From assembly GCF_965214215.1 (NCBI RefSeq), contig NZ_CBDCBD010000003.1:868001-932000 (forward strand): a stretch of 64,000 nucleotides of DNA. Direction: 5' to 3'. The DNA is from Poriferisodalis sp965214215. Its GTDB lineage: Bacteria; Actinomycetota; Acidimicrobiia; Acidimicrobiales; Poriferisodalaceae. Position numbers and translations under genes: made by a program. The notes under the pieces were generated by a model. It was not told where the DNA came from and did not search any database. It was given only the letters and a program-made list of their open reading frames with translations. This document shows, piece by piece, positions 52,592-61,275 of the stretch. Position 1 is the stretch's first letter; each line of letters opens with the position of its first letter.

Positions 52592-53496
52592 AGGCTCAAC
52601 GAGGACTCGGACGGGGCCTCGGTGCACTGATTCCCACCGGCCAATCGGCCTACCGCGAAGTGCCCCTGTCGGCAGTCGAAGTCAATCCGTTGCAGCCTCG
52701 GCAGCACTTTGATGCTGGGGCCCTCGAAGCTCTTGCAGATTCGATTCGCCAGATCGGGGTGTTGCAGCCGATCGTCGTACGCGAGACGGGCGTTGTCGGG
52801 CAATTTGAGATCATCGCTGGCGAGCGCCGCTGGCGAGCTGCGCGCAGCGCCGGGTTGGACACGATTCCGGTCGTCGTCCGAGCTGTCGATGACGAATCGA
52901 GCCTCACTCACGCCCTCATCGAGAACGTCCACCGGGCAGATCTCAACCCCTTGGAAGAGGCAGCTGCGTATCGACAGCTCATCGATGATTTCGGTGTCAC
53001 CCATGACGAGCTGGGACGCCGCATGGGCCGCAGCCGGGCGGCGGTCACCAACTCGCTCCGTCTTCTGTCATTGCCAGTAACGGTGCAGCGCTATCTCATG
53101 GACGGAGAGCTCTCGGCCGGCCACGCCCGTGCGCTGCTCGGCTGCGATGATCTCATCGAACTTGAGGTGCTGGCCGAGCGAGCCGTGGACGAAGGATGGT
53201 CGGTTCGCACGGTCGAGGATGCGGTTCGGTCCCGCAGTGTCGAACCCGAGACCGAGCGCGAGCCGTCACTGGCGCTGCCGAGTGATGAGGTCGCCGATGC
53301 GCCGTCTGCCGGCACAGATCGTCCAGCAGCGGTGCTGGAGGTCGAATCCGCCCTCGCCGATGCCTTAGCGACCTCGGTCGAGGTGCAGGTTGGCCGTCGC
53401 GGGGGACAGATTGTTATCAGATTTGCCGATATGGATGATCTTGGCCGGCTCTACGAGGCGCTGAGCGCCAACGTTCAAGCCTCCATCACAGGTTGA
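52588..53496 (+). CDS. parB: chromosome-partitioning protein ParB
   Basis: A 302-residue CTP-dependent DNA clamp. RGLGRGLGALIP opens it, the CTP-binding GERRWRAARSAG is near residue 75, NVHRADLNPLEEA near 110, and the helix-turn-helix HDELGRRMGRSRAAVTNSLRLL near 135 binds parS. It overlaps parA by 4 bp. It binds the parS at 51633. Confidence 0.97.
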   Translation: MKAQRGLGRGLGALIPTGQSAYREVPLSAVEVNPLQPRQHFDAGALEALADSIRQIGVLQPIVVRETGVVGQFEIIAGERRWRAARSAGLDTIPVVVRAVDDESSLTHALIENVHRADLNPLEEAAAYRQLIDDFGVTHDELGRRMGRSRAAVTNSLRLLSLPVTVQRYLMDGELSAGHARALLGCDDLIELEVLAERAVDEGWSVRTVEDAVRSRSVEPETEREPSLALPSDEVADAPSAGTDRPAAVLEVESALADALATSVEVQVGRRGGQIVIRFADMDDLGRLYEALSANVQASITG

Positions 53497-53573
53497 GCGC
53501 CGAACAATCACGAATGTAGAGTTTGCAGCCAACAAGCCTGACGGCCGGTATTCGTAGCCTCAATCTGAACTTG

Positions 53574-53594
53574 TTGTCCACCAATTGTGGATAA
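53574..53594. promoter_or_regulatory. pair of DnaA boxes downstream of parB
   Basis: TTGTCCACC (53574) and TGTGGATAA (53586) face each other 3 bp apart. The second is a perfect consensus DnaA box, better than any in oriC. They are 11 kb from oriC in the space between the convergent parB and CwlM-like genes. Confidence 0.65.
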
Positions 53595-53629
53595 CTTGGG
53601 GAGAAGCACGCAAATGTTGGAACTGCCGG

Positions 53630-54595
53630 TCAGGCAGCGGGTTCGTCGGCGAGCAGGTCGCGCGTCGAGCCGGCAACCACGTCGGCCACCTCCCGACTGT
53701 GCGTGAGTAGAGCGTCAATTCGCTCAAACCGGCACAGCACAGCGGGCATGGCGCTCTCGCGCAACATCGGCAGCCCCATGCCGTTGGTCGGGATGGCACC
53801 GAACATTGGTTCGAGCCTGTCGGCAATATCGGCTGCGAGCTTGCGACCTGCGCGGCTCACAAAGTGACGGCCCTGGAAGTAGCTGATCGACGGCGCGGCG
53901 GGCTTCATCTCAAAACCGATGTAGACGGCTGCGCCGAAGCGGTTGACCTGCGCGGCTTGCGTCGACCAGTCCGGATGATGAACGGTGAGCACCTCGGCGC
54001 CATCGCGCCCGATCTCGCGCCGCACTGAGGCGGTCACAGGTTCGAGGCCGCCGGCTTCACCCACCGCGATGCGATGTCCAGCCAGCTGCCCGCTTGCGGA
54101 TTCGAGACGCTGACGTTCGGTGATGTGGGCAACCACCGACGCGTCACCGAGCGGTCGCACCAATCGCTGCAGCGTCGCCACGGTGCGGCTGCCGCAGACA
54201 CCGTCACCGCCGAGGCCCACGTTCACCTGGAAGTCGGCGAGCGCCGCCGCGGTGAGCGGACCCCAGATCCCGTCGATGCGGCCGACGGAGAATCCCAAGG
54301 TACTGAGCATCCGTTGGACCTCGGCGACGTCGTCACCTCTGAGGTTCGGTGTGCGCAGGTACAGCAGGCGGTCGCCCAGCCGCTGCCCTGCCTCGATCAG
54401 CAGTGACCAGGTCTCGGGACCGCAGATGCCGTCGACATCGATCGACCGCTGCGCCTGGAATGACGTGACGGCTTCGGCGGTCGCCGAGTCGAAGAGTCCG
54501 GTGATGGGGCCATGCCAATGGCCCGTTGCGCTCAGGCGGTGCTGCAGGTCTCGAACGTGCGGACCAGCCGCGCCGATGCCGAACGGTCGGATCAG
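53630..54595 (-). CDS. cwlM: CwlM-like peptidoglycan-binding pseudo-amidase, CTG start
   Basis: About 321 residues: two PG_binding_1 domains (HVRDLQHRLSATGHWHGPIT...DVDGICGPETW and EVQRMLSTLGFSVGRIDGIWGP...GVCGSRTV), then an Amidase_3-like domain. Zinc ligands appear lost: HRIAVGEAGG for the usual DPGHGG, AAVYIGFEM for the SIHxNA strand, and AMPAVLCRFERI for the PAVLVExGF Glu. Position beside trxA and trxB matches mycobacterial CwlM, which controls MurA rather than cutting peptidoglycan. No ATG/GTG/TTG precedes the first domain; CTG 54595 overlaps the trxA stop. ATG 54310 would lose the first domain. Confidence 0.8.
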   Translation of the reverse strand: MIRPFGIGAAGPHVRDLQHRLSATGHWHGPITGLFDSATAEAVTSFQAQRSIDVDGICGPETWSLLIEAGQRLGDRLLYLRTPNLRGDDVAEVQRMLSTLGFSVGRIDGIWGPLTAAALADFQVNVGLGGDGVCGSRTVATLQRLVRPLGDASVVAHITERQRLESASGQLAGHRIAVGEAGGLEPVTASVRREIGRDGAEVLTVHHPDWSTQAAQVNRFGAAVYIGFEMKPAAPSISYFQGRHFVSRAGRKLAADIADRLEPMFGAIPTNGMGLPMLRESAMPAVLCRFERIDALLTHSREVADVVAGSTRDLLADEPAA

Positions 54596-54915
54596 AGGAA
54601 TTCGCCGATCTCAGCGAGCAATGCGCTCTTCGGCTTGGCGCCGACCAAGCGCTTTGCCGGTTCGCCGTGCTGGAACATGATCAGCGTGGGAATGCTCATC
54701 ACCTGGTAGCGCATGGCCAAGTCGGGACTCTCGTCGACGTTGACCTTCGCGATGCGGATGTTGTCGTGCTCGGAGGCGATCTCCTCGAGAATGGGGGCGA
54801 TCATCTTGCACGGTCCACACCACTCGGCCCAGAAATCCACCAGCACGGGGCTGTCAGCACTCCCGACGGTCTCGTCGAACGTGCTGTCATCCAAGGTGGA
54901 AATGCCTTCGGCCAT
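54592..54915 (-). CDS. trxA: thioredoxin
   Basis: A 107-residue thioredoxin with active site AEWCGPCKMIAP and the cis-Pro segment SIPTLIMFQHGE. It reduces protein disulfides with electrons from TrxB, 78 bp upstream on the same strand. Its TGA overlaps the CTG of the CwlM-like gene. Confidence 0.97.
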   Translation of the reverse strand: MAEGISTLDDSTFDETVGSADSPVLVDFWAEWCGPCKMIAPILEEIASEHDNIRIAKVNVDESPDLAMRYQVMSIPTLIMFQHGEPAKRLVGAKPKSALLAEIGEFL

Positions 54916-54993
54916 CGCTGGCTCCTCATCTCGTGGTTGTCGCGAGGTTACCGCTGCGGTCTCTCCCGATGGCGGCTCAGCGCGTGGGGGGCC

Positions 54994-56016
54994 TCAGTGG
55001 CCTTGGGCCTCGAGCCATCGCTCGGCGTCAATGGCCGCCTGGCACCCGGAGCCGGCCGCCGTCACTGCTTGGCGGTAGTAGTCGTCTTGCACATCACCAC
55101 AAGCGAAGACGCCCTCAATGTTTGTGCGGGCGCTGCCGGCATCGGTCATGAGATAACCATTGGGCTTGCGATCGAGCCAGTCGGCGAACAGCTCCGTGTT
55201 CGGTCGGTGGCCGATCGCGATGAACAGGCCCGTCACGTCCAGCGCCAAACGCTCCTGGGTTTGGGTGTCGATGAGCGTGACGCCTTCGAGCTTGTCGTCG
55301 CCCCGGATTTCCACCACCTGTCGATTCCACAGGAATTCGATCCGGTCGTTGGCGAGTGCTCGGTCCTGCATGATCTTGGAGGCCCGCAATTGGTCGCGCC
55401 GATGCACGACGTACACCTTGGAGGCGAATCGGGTCAAGAACATGGCCTCCTCGAGTGCGCTGTCGCCGCCTCCGACCACAGCGATTTCGTGGCCTCGGAA
55501 GAAGAAACCGTCACAGGTGGCACACGTCGACACCCCGTGGCCGATCAAGCGCTCCTCGTCGGGCAGCCCCAGCATCAGGCTCTGTGCACCGGTCGAGACG
55601 ATGACAGTTCGGCTCCGGTAGCACTCGTCGCCGACCCAGATCGAGAACGGTCGTTCGCTAAAGTCCACGCGCGTGGCCTTGGCAGTCACGAATTCGGCAC
55701 CGAAGCGCTCCGCCTGGGCGCGGAAGTTGACCATGAGATCGGGGCCCATGACGCCGTCGGGGAATCCGGGGTAGTTCTCCACGTCGGTGGTCAGCATGAG
55801 CTGTCCTCCAGGCTGATCGCTCGTCGAGGAGGGCTCACCCTCGAAGACGAGGGGCGCCAGGTTCGCCCGCGCGGTGTAGATAGCAGCAGTGAGGCCAGCC
55901 GGACCGCTCCCGACGATGATGACGTCGCGGGACCCAGTGCCGCATGGGGCGGCATCGTTGGATCCAGTGCCGCATGGGGCGGCATCATCGGATCCAGTGC
56001 CGTCGGCGCCGTTCAT
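54994..56016 (-). CDS. trxB: thioredoxin-disulfide reductase
   Basis: A 340-residue flavoenzyme that reduces thioredoxin with NADPH. FAD motif IIVGSGPAGLTAAIYTARA, redox center CATCDGFFF, and NADPH motif VVGGGDSALEEA are all present. An unusual N-terminal extension of about 30 residues precedes the FAD motif and is built from repeats of GTGSDDAAPC. ATG 56016 overlaps the upstream stop by 4 bp (ATGA). Confidence 0.96.
   Translation of the reverse strand: MNGADGTGSDDAAPCGTGSNDAAPCGTGSRDVIIVGSGPAGLTAAIYTARANLAPLVFEGEPSSTSDQPGGQLMLTTDVENYPGFPDGVMGPDLMVNFRAQAERFGAEFVTAKATRVDFSERPFSIWVGDECYRSRTVIVSTGAQSLMLGLPDEERLIGHGVSTCATCDGFFFRGHEIAVVGGGDSALEEAMFLTRFASKVYVVHRRDQLRASKIMQDRALANDRIEFLWNRQVVEIRGDDKLEGVTLIDTQTQERLALDVTGLFIAIGHRPNTELFADWLDRKPNGYLMTDAGSARTNIEGVFACGDVQDDYYRQAVTAAGSGCQAAIDAERWLEAQGH
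55931..56002 (-). repeat. 30-bp tandem repeat in the trxB 5' end
   Basis: Two full units (55931-55960, 55961-55990) and a 12-bp partial unit encode GTGSDDAAPC, GTGSNDAAPC and GTGS. Unit identity is about 27 of 30. Each unit adds a Cys to the N-terminal tail. Confidence 0.8.
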
Positions 56017-56357
56017 GTCCCGCTCGCCGTACGCGGGCGACGCTTGGACCACGCCCATGCTCCGGCACCGCCGAACACGCCTGCCGCGATCAGGTGCGCC
56101 GACCACACGTCACCGGGCACCGCGATGTCGAGTGCCCGGATGGCGGCGATGGCGATGAGCACCACGACAGCGACGGCCGCGGTCATGATGACGAGGCCGT
56201 ACACAACGGCGCGAGCAGCGGTGAGCAGCGGTCCGGTCGTGCGGGCGCGGACGGCCTCGACCACGTCGACGAAGCGAGCGACCGCTGCATCGACGTTGTC
56301 GTCAGCTCCCTCGGGTGGATTTTCGGGCGGACGGCGTCGCCCCTGCTTCATAACCAT
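56013..56357 (-). CDS. small membrane protein next to trxB
   Basis: About 114 residues: a basic, disordered start (KQGRRRPPENPPEG), then two membrane spans (AVVYGLVIMTAAVAVVVLIAIAA and HLIAAGVFGGAGAWAW) and a basic end. Starts at ATG 56357 or 56351; the frame upstream runs into repeat copy D and is not credible. It is translationally coupled to trxB. Family unknown; a position between the MurJ-linked pseudokinase and trxB suggests an envelope role. Confidence 0.7.
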   Translation of the reverse strand: MVMKQGRRRPPENPPEGADDNVDAAVARFVDVVEAVRARTTGPLLTAARAVVYGLVIMTAAVAVVVLIAIAAIRALDIAVPGDVWSAHLIAAGVFGGAGAWAWSKRRPRTASGT

Positions 56358-56424
56358 CGGCGGAAGCCTACGAGACAGGGCCATCCCGCAGCGAAGGCCA
56401 TGGGCGACGCAGTCCTTGGAGGCC

Positions 56425-56544
56425 GCGCTGATAGGTAAACCTTCCCGCTGTCGCACCAGTTGCTTCCCGCTCTTGTTCGCCATTCTGATGCGGTTGTGCT
56501 CACGGGCCGCTCGGGCCACGGCTTCGCCTAGCGGCTCAGCCTCT
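56425..56544 (+). repeat. long copy of the dispersed repeat (copy D)
   Basis: A 120-bp unit from GCGCTGATAGGTAAACC through TTCCCGCTCTTGTTCGCC to GCGGCTCAGCCTC. It matches the inverted copy E (63232-63350) at about 112 of 119 bases. It lies between two minus-strand genes. Confidence 0.8.
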
Positions 56545-56576
56545 CGGCGCGTCACGGCATCTGTGCTGGGTGGTGC

Positions 56577-58043
56577 TTAGACGGTGCCGCCGAGCGTGGT
56601 GCTGACTTCAATCCGCGAAATGGTCACCCGGTGGCCGCCGTTGGGCAGTTCGTTGCCGAGATCGGTGATCCACACGAGCAGGGCGGCGGCGTCGGCGGTT
56701 GACACATCCAGCGTTGTCGATCCGGTGATGTCCTGCGCGATCGCGACGGGGCTGCCCCAGTCGATCAACGTGCGATTGCGCTCGCGAGACGCGTACACCT
56801 CGAAGGCCCAGCCCACGGTGGGAGAATCGATCACGAGACGATCCACTGGTTGGGGCTCGTCGCCGCCGAGCACGACGATGAGCCCGACACCGTCCTTGAG
56901 CCCGCCGAAATCGCGGGTGTTGTAGCGCGCCGTGCTCCACCCCGTCGTCGGGTCGCCGTCGTTGATGAAGATGAGGCGTTCGGGATGCTCGACGCGATCG
57001 TCACCAGCGGGATCGAAGTCGGTGATGGACTCGAGCAGGAGCGGCGCGCGACGAACCTGGGTCGTCGTCGGTGTCGGCGGAGTGGCGCGTGGCGCGGTGG
57101 TCGCGGTAGCAGGCGGATCCACCGTGACCAGCGTCGAGGTCCCCGTGACGGGGGCGGGCGCATCGGTGTCGGGCGGCGCATCGGTCTCGGGTTCAGACGG
57201 CTGCTCGATGACCAGCGCGACGCCGACCAGCGTTGCGGCTGCGGCCAGCAAGACGCCGACTGGCGCCAACCAGTGCCCTTCGGCTTGCCATACCGACCTG
57301 CGATCGGAGCGTTCGCCGTTGGTTGCCGGCAACTCATCCACGACCGAACGCAACGCAAGCAGCATCGACGGGACATCGGGCCAGGGATCCGACGCGCTGA
57401 TGGCCCGCGCCAGCACTGGTGCGACGACGTCGGGCACAACGTGATCGAGCTCCCAAGTCCCATCAGGCCGGCGCTTGGGCGCAGCTCCAGCGAGGAGCCG
57501 GTGCGCGAGAACAGCGATCGACACCAGGTCGGCTCGCCGTGTGGCGGGAATCGTGACGGCGTCGTCGGTCGGCGGGCCGTTGAGAATGACCCATCCCACT
57601 TCGGCTCGCCACCCGATGTAGTCGGCGTCGACCCCTCCGTGAGCAAAGCCAGCGCTGTGCAGGACCGCCAGCGCTTCGGTGACCGCGATGACGATGCGGA
57701 TTGCCTCCGTCGCAGCGAGTCGCCTGGTGTCGGGACCCGCCGAGGTGATGTCGTCGATGAGCATCCTCGTGGGCAGCTGCTCGGTGACGATCGCGAAATG
57801 GTTCGCGTCGTCGTAGGTGTCGAGGATGTGGAGCAGGCCGTGGTGCTCCACCCGCGCGAGCGCCTTGGCCTGCAGGCGCAGCCGATGACCGATCTCGCTG
57901 TCAGCCGTCGCCCGGCGGATGGTGACGGGCCGATTGAGCGTGCGATCCAGACCGGACCACGTCTCGACGGCACCTGGTTGCAGCAGCTCGCGCCGCTCGT
58001 ACCGGTCGTTCGAGACAGTGCTGGTGTGGTCTGTGCTGCTCAC
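56577..58043 (-). CDS. MurJ-associated pseudokinase with an extracellular discoidin-like domain
   Basis: A 488-residue membrane protein. Residues about 15-240 resemble a Ser/Thr kinase fold but the catalytic loop reads FAHGGVDADYIGW in place of HRDLKPxN, so it is inactive. A membrane helix (VGVLLAAAATLVGVALVI) and a Pro/Thr linker lead to a C-terminal beta domain with FINDGDPTTGWSTARY, like the discoidin-type sugar-binding end of mycobacterial MviN. In mycobacteria this pseudokinase is fused to MurJ; here it is a separate gene two genes downstream. It probably controls peptidoglycan precursor export (inference). Confidence 0.82.
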   Translation of the reverse strand: MSSTDHTSTVSNDRYERRELLQPGAVETWSGLDRTLNRPVTIRRATADSEIGHRLRLQAKALARVEHHGLLHILDTYDDANHFAIVTEQLPTRMLIDDITSAGPDTRRLAATEAIRIVIAVTEALAVLHSAGFAHGGVDADYIGWRAEVGWVILNGPPTDDAVTIPATRRADLVSIAVLAHRLLAGAAPKRRPDGTWELDHVVPDVVAPVLARAISASDPWPDVPSMLLALRSVVDELPATNGERSDRRSVWQAEGHWLAPVGVLLAAAATLVGVALVIEQPSEPETDAPPDTDAPAPVTGTSTLVTVDPPATATTAPRATPPTPTTTQVRRAPLLLESITDFDPAGDDRVEHPERLIFINDGDPTTGWSTARYNTRDFGGLKDGVGLIVVLGGDEPQPVDRLVIDSPTVGWAFEVYASRERNRTLIDWGSPVAIAQDITGSTTLDVSTADAAALLVWITDLGNELPNGGHRVTISRIEVSTTLGGTV

Positions 58044-58072
58044 TCCTGAGGGGGCGCTGCGGGGGAGTTCAC

Positions 58073-58930
58073 CTATGCGCGCTCCTGTGTGACATAGACG
58101 ACCCCGATCGTGCCGACGCCCGCATGTGCCCCGACCACCGGCCCGATCAGCATCACTTTGGGCTCGCTGACGGTGAGCGGAGCGATCCGCGCGACGAAGT
58201 CGTCTACGTCGTCACAGTCGGCGTGCATCACCGCGATCTGGGAGATATGTGAGCTCTCGGCCTCGACCAGATTGACGAGGTGCGAGAGCGCTCGGCTGCG
58301 CGTGCGCTGCTTGCCCGCCGGTTCGACGCGGCCGTCGGTGACCGTGATCAACGGCTTGATCGACAGCACCGAGCCGAGCAGTGATTGCGCTGCGCCGATG
58401 CGGCCGCCCTTGCGCAGATTTTCGAGCGTGTCCAGCGCTGCGTGGACGCGGACGCGTTCCGATGTCTCTCGTGTGGCCTCGGCGACCTCGGACCCGCTGG
58501 CGCCGCCGGCCGCGAGCTCAGCAGCTGCGATGACCAGCAAGCCGAGGCCTGCGCTGACGGTACGGCTGTCGACAACATGGCACGTGAGGCCCTCTGGGGG
58601 TTGAGATGCCGCCTGTTGCGCCGCTTCGATCGTTGCAGAGAGATCGCCGCTCAGCGTGATGACGACTACTTCGCTCGCGCCGGCGTCAGCGGCGCGCTGG
58701 TATGCCTCGGCAAACGCACCGGGGGAGGGAGCGGCCGTTGACGGCAGCTCGTCGCTGGTGCGACTGCGCTTCCAGAAGTCGGCCGTGCTCAGCTCGACGC
58801 GATCAGTGAACGACTGCATGCCGAAACGGATCTCCAGCGGCACCACCGTGACGCCGAGGTCTGCGGTGACCTCCTCGCTGAGATCGCATGAACTGTCGGT
58901 GATGATGTGCACGGGGGCTTGCGCTGTCAT
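58073..58930 (-). CDS. DegV family fatty-acid-binding protein
   Basis: A 285-residue protein with the DegV opening VHIITDSSCDLSEEV, TAAPSPGAFAEAYQRA and SGDLSATIEAAQQA. DegV proteins bind a fatty acid and hand it to fatty-acid kinase FakA. ATG 58930 overlaps the murJ stop. It lies between murJ and the pseudokinase, an unusual neighbour for it. Confidence 0.92.
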   Translation of the reverse strand: MTAQAPVHIITDSSCDLSEEVTADLGVTVVPLEIRFGMQSFTDRVELSTADFWKRSRTSDELPSTAAPSPGAFAEAYQRAADAGASEVVVITLSGDLSATIEAAQQAASQPPEGLTCHVVDSRTVSAGLGLLVIAAAELAAGGASGSEVAEATRETSERVRVHAALDTLENLRKGGRIGAAQSLLGSVLSIKPLITVTDGRVEPAGKQRTRSRALSHLVNLVEAESSHISQIAVMHADCDDVDDFVARIAPLTVSEPKVMLIGPVVGAHAGVGTIGVVYVTQERA

Positions 58931-60732
58931 CGCGGCGGCCCTCCCTCGTTGTCGTCGGTGGGGGACTGGGACTGGTCTGAGTTGCTGTCGGTGTTGGTGT
59001 CGGTGTCTGCGCGAGCGTCGTCGGGCGGGTGCTGCCGGTGCTGTCCCATGACGCCGGACAATTGCGAAGTTAGCGCTCGTGCGGCGGGCAACCGCAGCGC
59101 CAAACCGCAGCCGACGTGAAGCCCTGCCATGGTGAACCCGGCGATCACAACTCGCAGCACTGACGGCAGCGGCGCCAGCACGAGCGTGACCGGCAATCCG
59201 ACGACGAACGCCACGGCGGCCGGCACCATGTGGCGGGCGAGAGCGCCGCCGAACAGCCGCTGTGCGGGCCAGTCGGCCTGTCGCGGCAGACCCGTTCTGG
59301 AGGGTCGGCGCTGCAGGACTGCTCGACGCAGGAACGCCAGTTCCACCCACGCACCCACTGCGGCACCCAGTGCCAGACCCACCGCGCCCAGGCGGGCGGG
59401 CAACGCGGGTTCGGAGCGGATCTTTGCGTCCAGCAGTGACCAGGTGGACTCCAACGAGAACAGCTCGATATCGCCGAATCCGGTGAGGGCGCCTTCCAAG
59501 ATGAGCACCCGGTCCAGCGGCAGCATCAGCGCCGCGCCGATGACCAATGAGACGGCCAGCCGGATGGCTGCGATCGAAGCGGCGGTGCGTGTGTCGCGCG
59601 CGGCGAAAAGGACGTTCTGGCACAACCGCGATGCCACGAGCGGGACCAATCCAAGCGAGTAGGCGCCGAGCACCAGTGCGATCAGGGTGATGTCGTCGTC
59701 CGCGATGGCGTTGCGCAGCCCAGCGAGATTGAACACCGAGTCGGTCAGCGGGCCGCCGGCGGCAAAGTAGACGGCCATCACGCCCGACACGCCGAAGGCG
59801 GTCGCGCACAGGCGCTCAGATGTGCGCTGCGCAACCGCGGCGGGGTCGCGGATGCGGCTCAGCTCGGTCAGCTCGGCCGCGGCGATGCTGGTGCCGATCA
59901 GGCTCAGCGGCAGCAGGTACAGCGTCTGCGCGGCGGCCATCGCTGCCGCCGCTCCCACGCTGAGCAGCGAGGCCAGCGCGAGATCCAGGAAGGCCGAGAT
60001 CTGCAGTACCCCGCGCCCGGCCACCGCGGGCCCGAACCGTTTGATGACTCCTGCTGCCTGCGGTTCTCGCCAACCGAAGTTCAGTGCGATCCACTGATCC
60101 GCCCGCCAGACACCGCGTAGCTGCACGAGCACCTGGGCTGCTGCACCGGCGGTGACGCCCCAGGCCAACGCGGTCGCGCGGCCGGTGCCAGCGACCCCCC
60201 ATGCCAGCACGCCGACGAGCACGGCGATCTGGGTGGCATTCCACACCACCGGTGCCACATAGGACAGGAAGAAGCGCCGGTGGCTGTTGAGCACGCCCAA
60301 GCACCAGGCACTCAGCACGGCGAGTGCCGTACCGCACACCGTGATGCGCACGAGCGTCACAGTCAGCTCGAATCGCTCACCCACGAATCCCCAGGCGATG
60401 AGCCGCACCAGGGGTCGTGCGGCAAAGATGCTGATCAGCGCTGCGGTCGCGGTGATCGCGACCAGGAACGTGGCGATCGCGCCGGCCAGCCGACCAGCGG
60501 CACGCTCATCGCGCTCGGCCAGCGAGCTGTACGCGGGCACGAATGCCCCCGAGAGCGCACCTTCCCCCAGGAGGTTCTGCAGGAAGTTCGGGATGCGCAT
60601 CGCCGCAGCGAAGGCATCGCCGATGGTGCCGATCCCCAGGATGTTGGTGACAAGCGCCGTGCGTGCGAGGCCTGCCAGTCGTGATGCGCCGATTCCTGCG
60701 GCTGCTGCCGCGGCGCCCTGCTGGCGGGGCAT
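58927..60732 (-). CDS. murJ: lipid II flippase MurJ (MviN)
   Basis: A 601-residue polytopic membrane protein with about 14 spans. The start RLAGLARTALVTNILGIGTIGDAF and AMRIPNFLQNLLGEGALSGAFVPAYS is the MurJ signature. It flips lipid II to the outer face for wall synthesis. The C-terminal 25 residues are disordered and acidic. The mycobacterial fusion with a pseudokinase is not present; see 56577. Confidence 0.96.
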   Translation of the reverse strand: MPRQQGAAAAAAGIGASRLAGLARTALVTNILGIGTIGDAFAAAMRIPNFLQNLLGEGALSGAFVPAYSSLAERDERAAGRLAGAIATFLVAITATAALISIFAARPLVRLIAWGFVGERFELTVTLVRITVCGTALAVLSAWCLGVLNSHRRFFLSYVAPVVWNATQIAVLVGVLAWGVAGTGRATALAWGVTAGAAAQVLVQLRGVWRADQWIALNFGWREPQAAGVIKRFGPAVAGRGVLQISAFLDLALASLLSVGAAAAMAAAQTLYLLPLSLIGTSIAAAELTELSRIRDPAAVAQRTSERLCATAFGVSGVMAVYFAAGGPLTDSVFNLAGLRNAIADDDITLIALVLGAYSLGLVPLVASRLCQNVLFAARDTRTAASIAAIRLAVSLVIGAALMLPLDRVLILEGALTGFGDIELFSLESTWSLLDAKIRSEPALPARLGAVGLALGAAVGAWVELAFLRRAVLQRRPSRTGLPRQADWPAQRLFGGALARHMVPAAVAFVVGLPVTLVLAPLPSVLRVVIAGFTMAGLHVGCGLALRLPAARALTSQLSGVMGQHRQHPPDDARADTDTNTDSNSDQSQSPTDDNEGGPPR

Positions 60733-60770
60733 CTTGTTGGCCTGGCCTCTGCCGCCCGATCGCTGCTCGC

Positions 60771-61259
60771 TCAGCCGTCGAGCTGCAGTTCCACCTGTTG
60801 GCGAGCCTCGTCCTCGGTGACGTCCATGCTGATGGACAGCTCCGAGACGAGAATCTGCCGAGACTTCTCCAGCATCGACTTCTCGCCGGCCGAAAGGCCC
60901 TTGGCGTTTTCACGAAGCGCGAGGTTTCGCACTACCTCGGCGACTTGGTAGATGTCGCCCGACTTCAGCTTCTCTTGGTGATTCTTGAAGCGTCGGCTCC
61001 AGTTGGCGGGCTCGCGGACGTCTTTCTTGGCGAGCAACTCGAAGAGATCTTCGACATCGTCGGTGTCGATCGGCGGTCGCATGCCCACTTCGTCGACCAT
61101 GTCGGCGGGGACCTTGACGGTCAGATCACCATGGGCAGTCTTGAGCACCAGATATTCGCGGGACTCGCCAAATTCGTCTCGCTCCTCACGGGCTGTGATT
61201 TCCGCCGCACCGTGATGGGGGTAGATCACGCGGTCGCCGAGCTCAAACTTCATCGTCAC
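60771..61259 (-). CDS. carD: CarD family transcription factor
   Basis: A 162-residue protein with the RNA-polymerase-interacting domain (FELGDRVIYPHHGAAEITARE) and the helical DNA-binding part (NWSRRFKNHQEKLKSGDIYQVAEVVRNLA). CarD stabilises the open complex and is essential in mycobacteria. Start ATG 61259 or 61253. It precedes murJ by 38 bp. Confidence 0.95.
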   Translation of the reverse strand: MTMKFELGDRVIYPHHGAAEITAREERDEFGESREYLVLKTAHGDLTVKVPADMVDEVGMRPPIDTDDVEDLFELLAKKDVREPANWSRRFKNHQEKLKSGDIYQVAEVVRNLALRENAKGLSAGEKSMLEKSRQILVSELSISMDVTEDEARQQVELQLDG

Positions 61260-61275
61260 CTGCCGAAGTCATCAA

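Noticed and set aside
56358..56555. longer N-terminus for the small membrane protein before trxB
   Set aside because: The frame upstream of 56357 overlaps repeat copy D, and its translation is that of the repeat.
54526..56580. 684-codon plus-strand frame over trxA-trxB
   Set aside because: It runs antisense to trxA, trxB and a membrane protein that are unmistakable, and its product resembles no protein.
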